NCBI GenBank assembly: GCA_002481295.1
Contig: DLDU01000028.1
Coordinates: 1-15,840 of the forward strand
DNA: 15,840 bases
Source: Prevotella sp. UBA7764
GTDB lineage: Bacteria; Bacteroidota; Bacteroidia; Bacteroidales; Bacteroidaceae
Direction of reading: 5' to 3'
Shown here: piece by piece, positions 15,501 to 15,840 of the stretch
How the letters are laid out: each line of letters begins with the position of its first letter
Numbering within the stretch: the first letter of the stretch is position 1
Translations under genes and position numbers: made by a program
Notes under the pieces: model-generated
Databases searched by the model: none
The model's input: the letters and a program-made list of their open reading frames with translations, nothing else
What the model was told of the DNA's origin: nothing

Positions 15501-15774
15501 TACTTCCTTCGCGGTTGGACATGAATGCAATCTGCTGTCCGTTGGGACTCCAGACGGGATTGCCGTCATAGGCAGCGTTAGACGTCAGTTGTCGTGCCTG
15601 TCCACCTGCGGCAGGCACTGTGAAGATGTCGCCTTTATAGCAGAAGGCAATCTGCGTACCGTCGGGCGAGATGGCACAATGCCGCAGCCACAACGGATGA
15701 TCCTCAGCCTGTGCCGACATCGCGAAGAAGGCAGCAATAGCCAAAGACAGGAATCGGAATGGTCTTTTCTTCAT
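12529..15774 (-). CDS. Secreted tricorn-type protease (peptidase family S41)
   Basis: This 1081-residue protein has the build of tricorn protease, which trims peptides into short fragments. A signal peptide (MKKRPFRF, a hydrophobic core, AQA before Glu24) sends it to the periplasm, unlike the cytosolic archaeal enzyme. Residues about 24-550 hold repeated propeller blades with motifs such as SPDGTQIAF, WSPNGQQIAFMS and FSPDGKTVAF. A very Lys/Glu-rich stretch at about 557-600 interrupts the second propeller region. Residues about 710-780 form the C1 part, with Ser772-His773 in NASHTG; a PDZ-like part follows (about 800-870). The protease core has DERHNGGGW, the nucleophile Ser990 in DYSNGHG, and Glu1047 in YGENHQLDPD, so the tricorn Ser-His-Ser-Glu tetrad appears complete. 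Tricorn has Asp after the nucleophile, where this protein has Asn991. It stands alone, convergent to glnN. Confidence 0.92.
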   Translation of the reverse strand: MKKRPFRFLSLAIAAFFAMSAQAEDHPLWLRHCAISPDGTQIAFCYKGDIFTVPAAGGQARQLTSNAAYDGNPVWSPNGQQIAFMSNREGSMDIYVMSKDGGTPKRLTTDSGDETPIIWRDNSHVLFSAALWTEPKSIIFPSRQFPQVYEVDVNGSRPVKFSDITMEDMSLNAKGQILYHDKKGYEDTWRKHHTSPITRDIWLDDNGKFTKLTSFKGEDRNPVWNSKGDGFWYLSEQDGTFNVYQRPLQGNSATQLTHFSGNPVRFLSASKGGKLCFSQNGELYTLVPGQQPQKVNVSIVADSNDKDVVRRTLTGGATEFCLSPSGKEIAFIDHGDVFVTSTDYKTTKQITDTPEQERNLSFSPDGRSLVYASERNGLWQVYMTKIKDAKEKQFTYAGDLVEEQLVKSNRTSFMPKFSPDGKTVAFVEDRGTLKSVDVKNHVVKTLMDGKYIFSYSDGDIDYQWSPDSRWIITNYIGNGGWNNADVALVPADGSQKVVDLTESGYNDGAARWALGGKAIAFASDRAGYRSHGSWGAEQDVYLMFLDLDAYERFLMTKEEKERFDEAQKEKKKEEDEAKGKKKNKKGKKPQKKGEKDVKAKPLRFDTENCRDRIVRLTVNSSDLGDFILSPGGDTLYYEARFEDGYDLWRHEMREGKTTLVMKKVNGGDLQADSTFKSLFAMSEGRIKKIDLAKSEIKDVVFEARFNDKPYQERRYLFDHIWQQVKDKFYDPKLHGVDWQGYHDNYARFLPYINNNFDFSEMASEMLGELNASHTGCRYYPNGASLQTAELGLLYDSHYRGDGLKVAEVIKRGPFAVRNTGVTPGCIIEKIDGQRILRNSDYTSLMDGRAGKDLRVSVFNPKTNKHFDVQVRPISRNAQRELLYKRWVDHNRDLVDSLSHGQLAYVHVKAMDSESFRTVFSELLSDKNHNRKAAIIDERHNGGGWLHDDLCTLLSGKEYQEFIAHGKYVGRDPWNKWVKPSCVMICEDDYSNGHGFPFVYKTLGIGKLVGTPVAGTMTAVWWETQMDRSLVFGIPQVGCRDMNGQYGENHQLDPDVEVYNTPEDYLKGDDEQLKKAVETMLK

Positions 15775-15811
15775 AGTAGAATCTCTTTTTGTAGCAAAAT
15801 AATAACCGATA

Positions 15812-15834
15812 TTGCAAAGTTAACGATTTTGCAA
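15812..15834 (-). promoter_or_regulatory. Promoter -7 box of the protease gene within a palindrome
   Basis: On the minus strand TAACTTTG (15815-15822) matches the Bacteroidetes -7 box; the -33 element would fall just outside the window. The leader is about 35 bases. TTGCAAA (15812-15818) and TTTGCAA (15828-15834) form a perfect seven-base inverted repeat overlapping the box, a possible operator. Confidence 0.6.
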
Positions 15835-15840
15835 GACTCA

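Overview
The window looks like chromosomal DNA of a Bacteroidales bacterium, most likely Prevotella or a close relative. Four things point there: a type III glutamine synthetase of 729 residues, lysine/peptidoglycan precursor synthesis through DapL, a fimbrillin-type surface protein, and promoters of the Bacteroidetes form (TTTG, about 19 bases, then TAnnTTTG). Genus-level placement is inference; no rRNA or other marker is present.

Layout. (1) 2-1081 (+): the 3' part of a fimbrillin-family surface protein, cut by the left edge, followed by three close hairpins, the last with a U-tract. (2) 1443-6471 (-): a nitrogen-uptake and assimilation run read leftward: PII signal protein (glnK), two different ammonium transporters (amt2, amt1) and glutamine-dependent asparagine synthetase (asnB), ending at an intrinsic terminator at 1337-1375. 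Gaps inside this run carry hairpins and a 23-base-period repeat. (3) 6472-6797: a divergent control region with two promoters that share an identical 17-base core. (4) 6798-12184 (+): dapF, dapL, a small outer-membrane porin-like protein and glnN (GSIII), ending at a strong terminator. (5) 12262-12528: a gene-free strip between two convergent terminators, filled by a degenerate array with an exact 22-base period. (6) 12529-15774 (-): a secreted tricorn-type protease with its own promoter at the right edge.

How the genes fit together. Amt1 and Amt2 bring in ammonium under PII control, GSIII fixes it into glutamine, and AsnB passes the amide to asparagine. DapL uses glutamate as amino donor to make LL-diaminopimelate, which DapF epimerises to the meso form for peptidoglycan and lysine. 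The porin-like protein between dapL and glnN is the least explained member and may be the outer-membrane part of nitrogen supply.

The core genes are recognisable families. The parts I find least explained are the 22-base array, the 23-base tandem repeat before amt1, the matched divergent promoters, the shortened PII T-loop and the porin. I found no phage, insertion sequence, CRISPR array, tRNA or rRNA.
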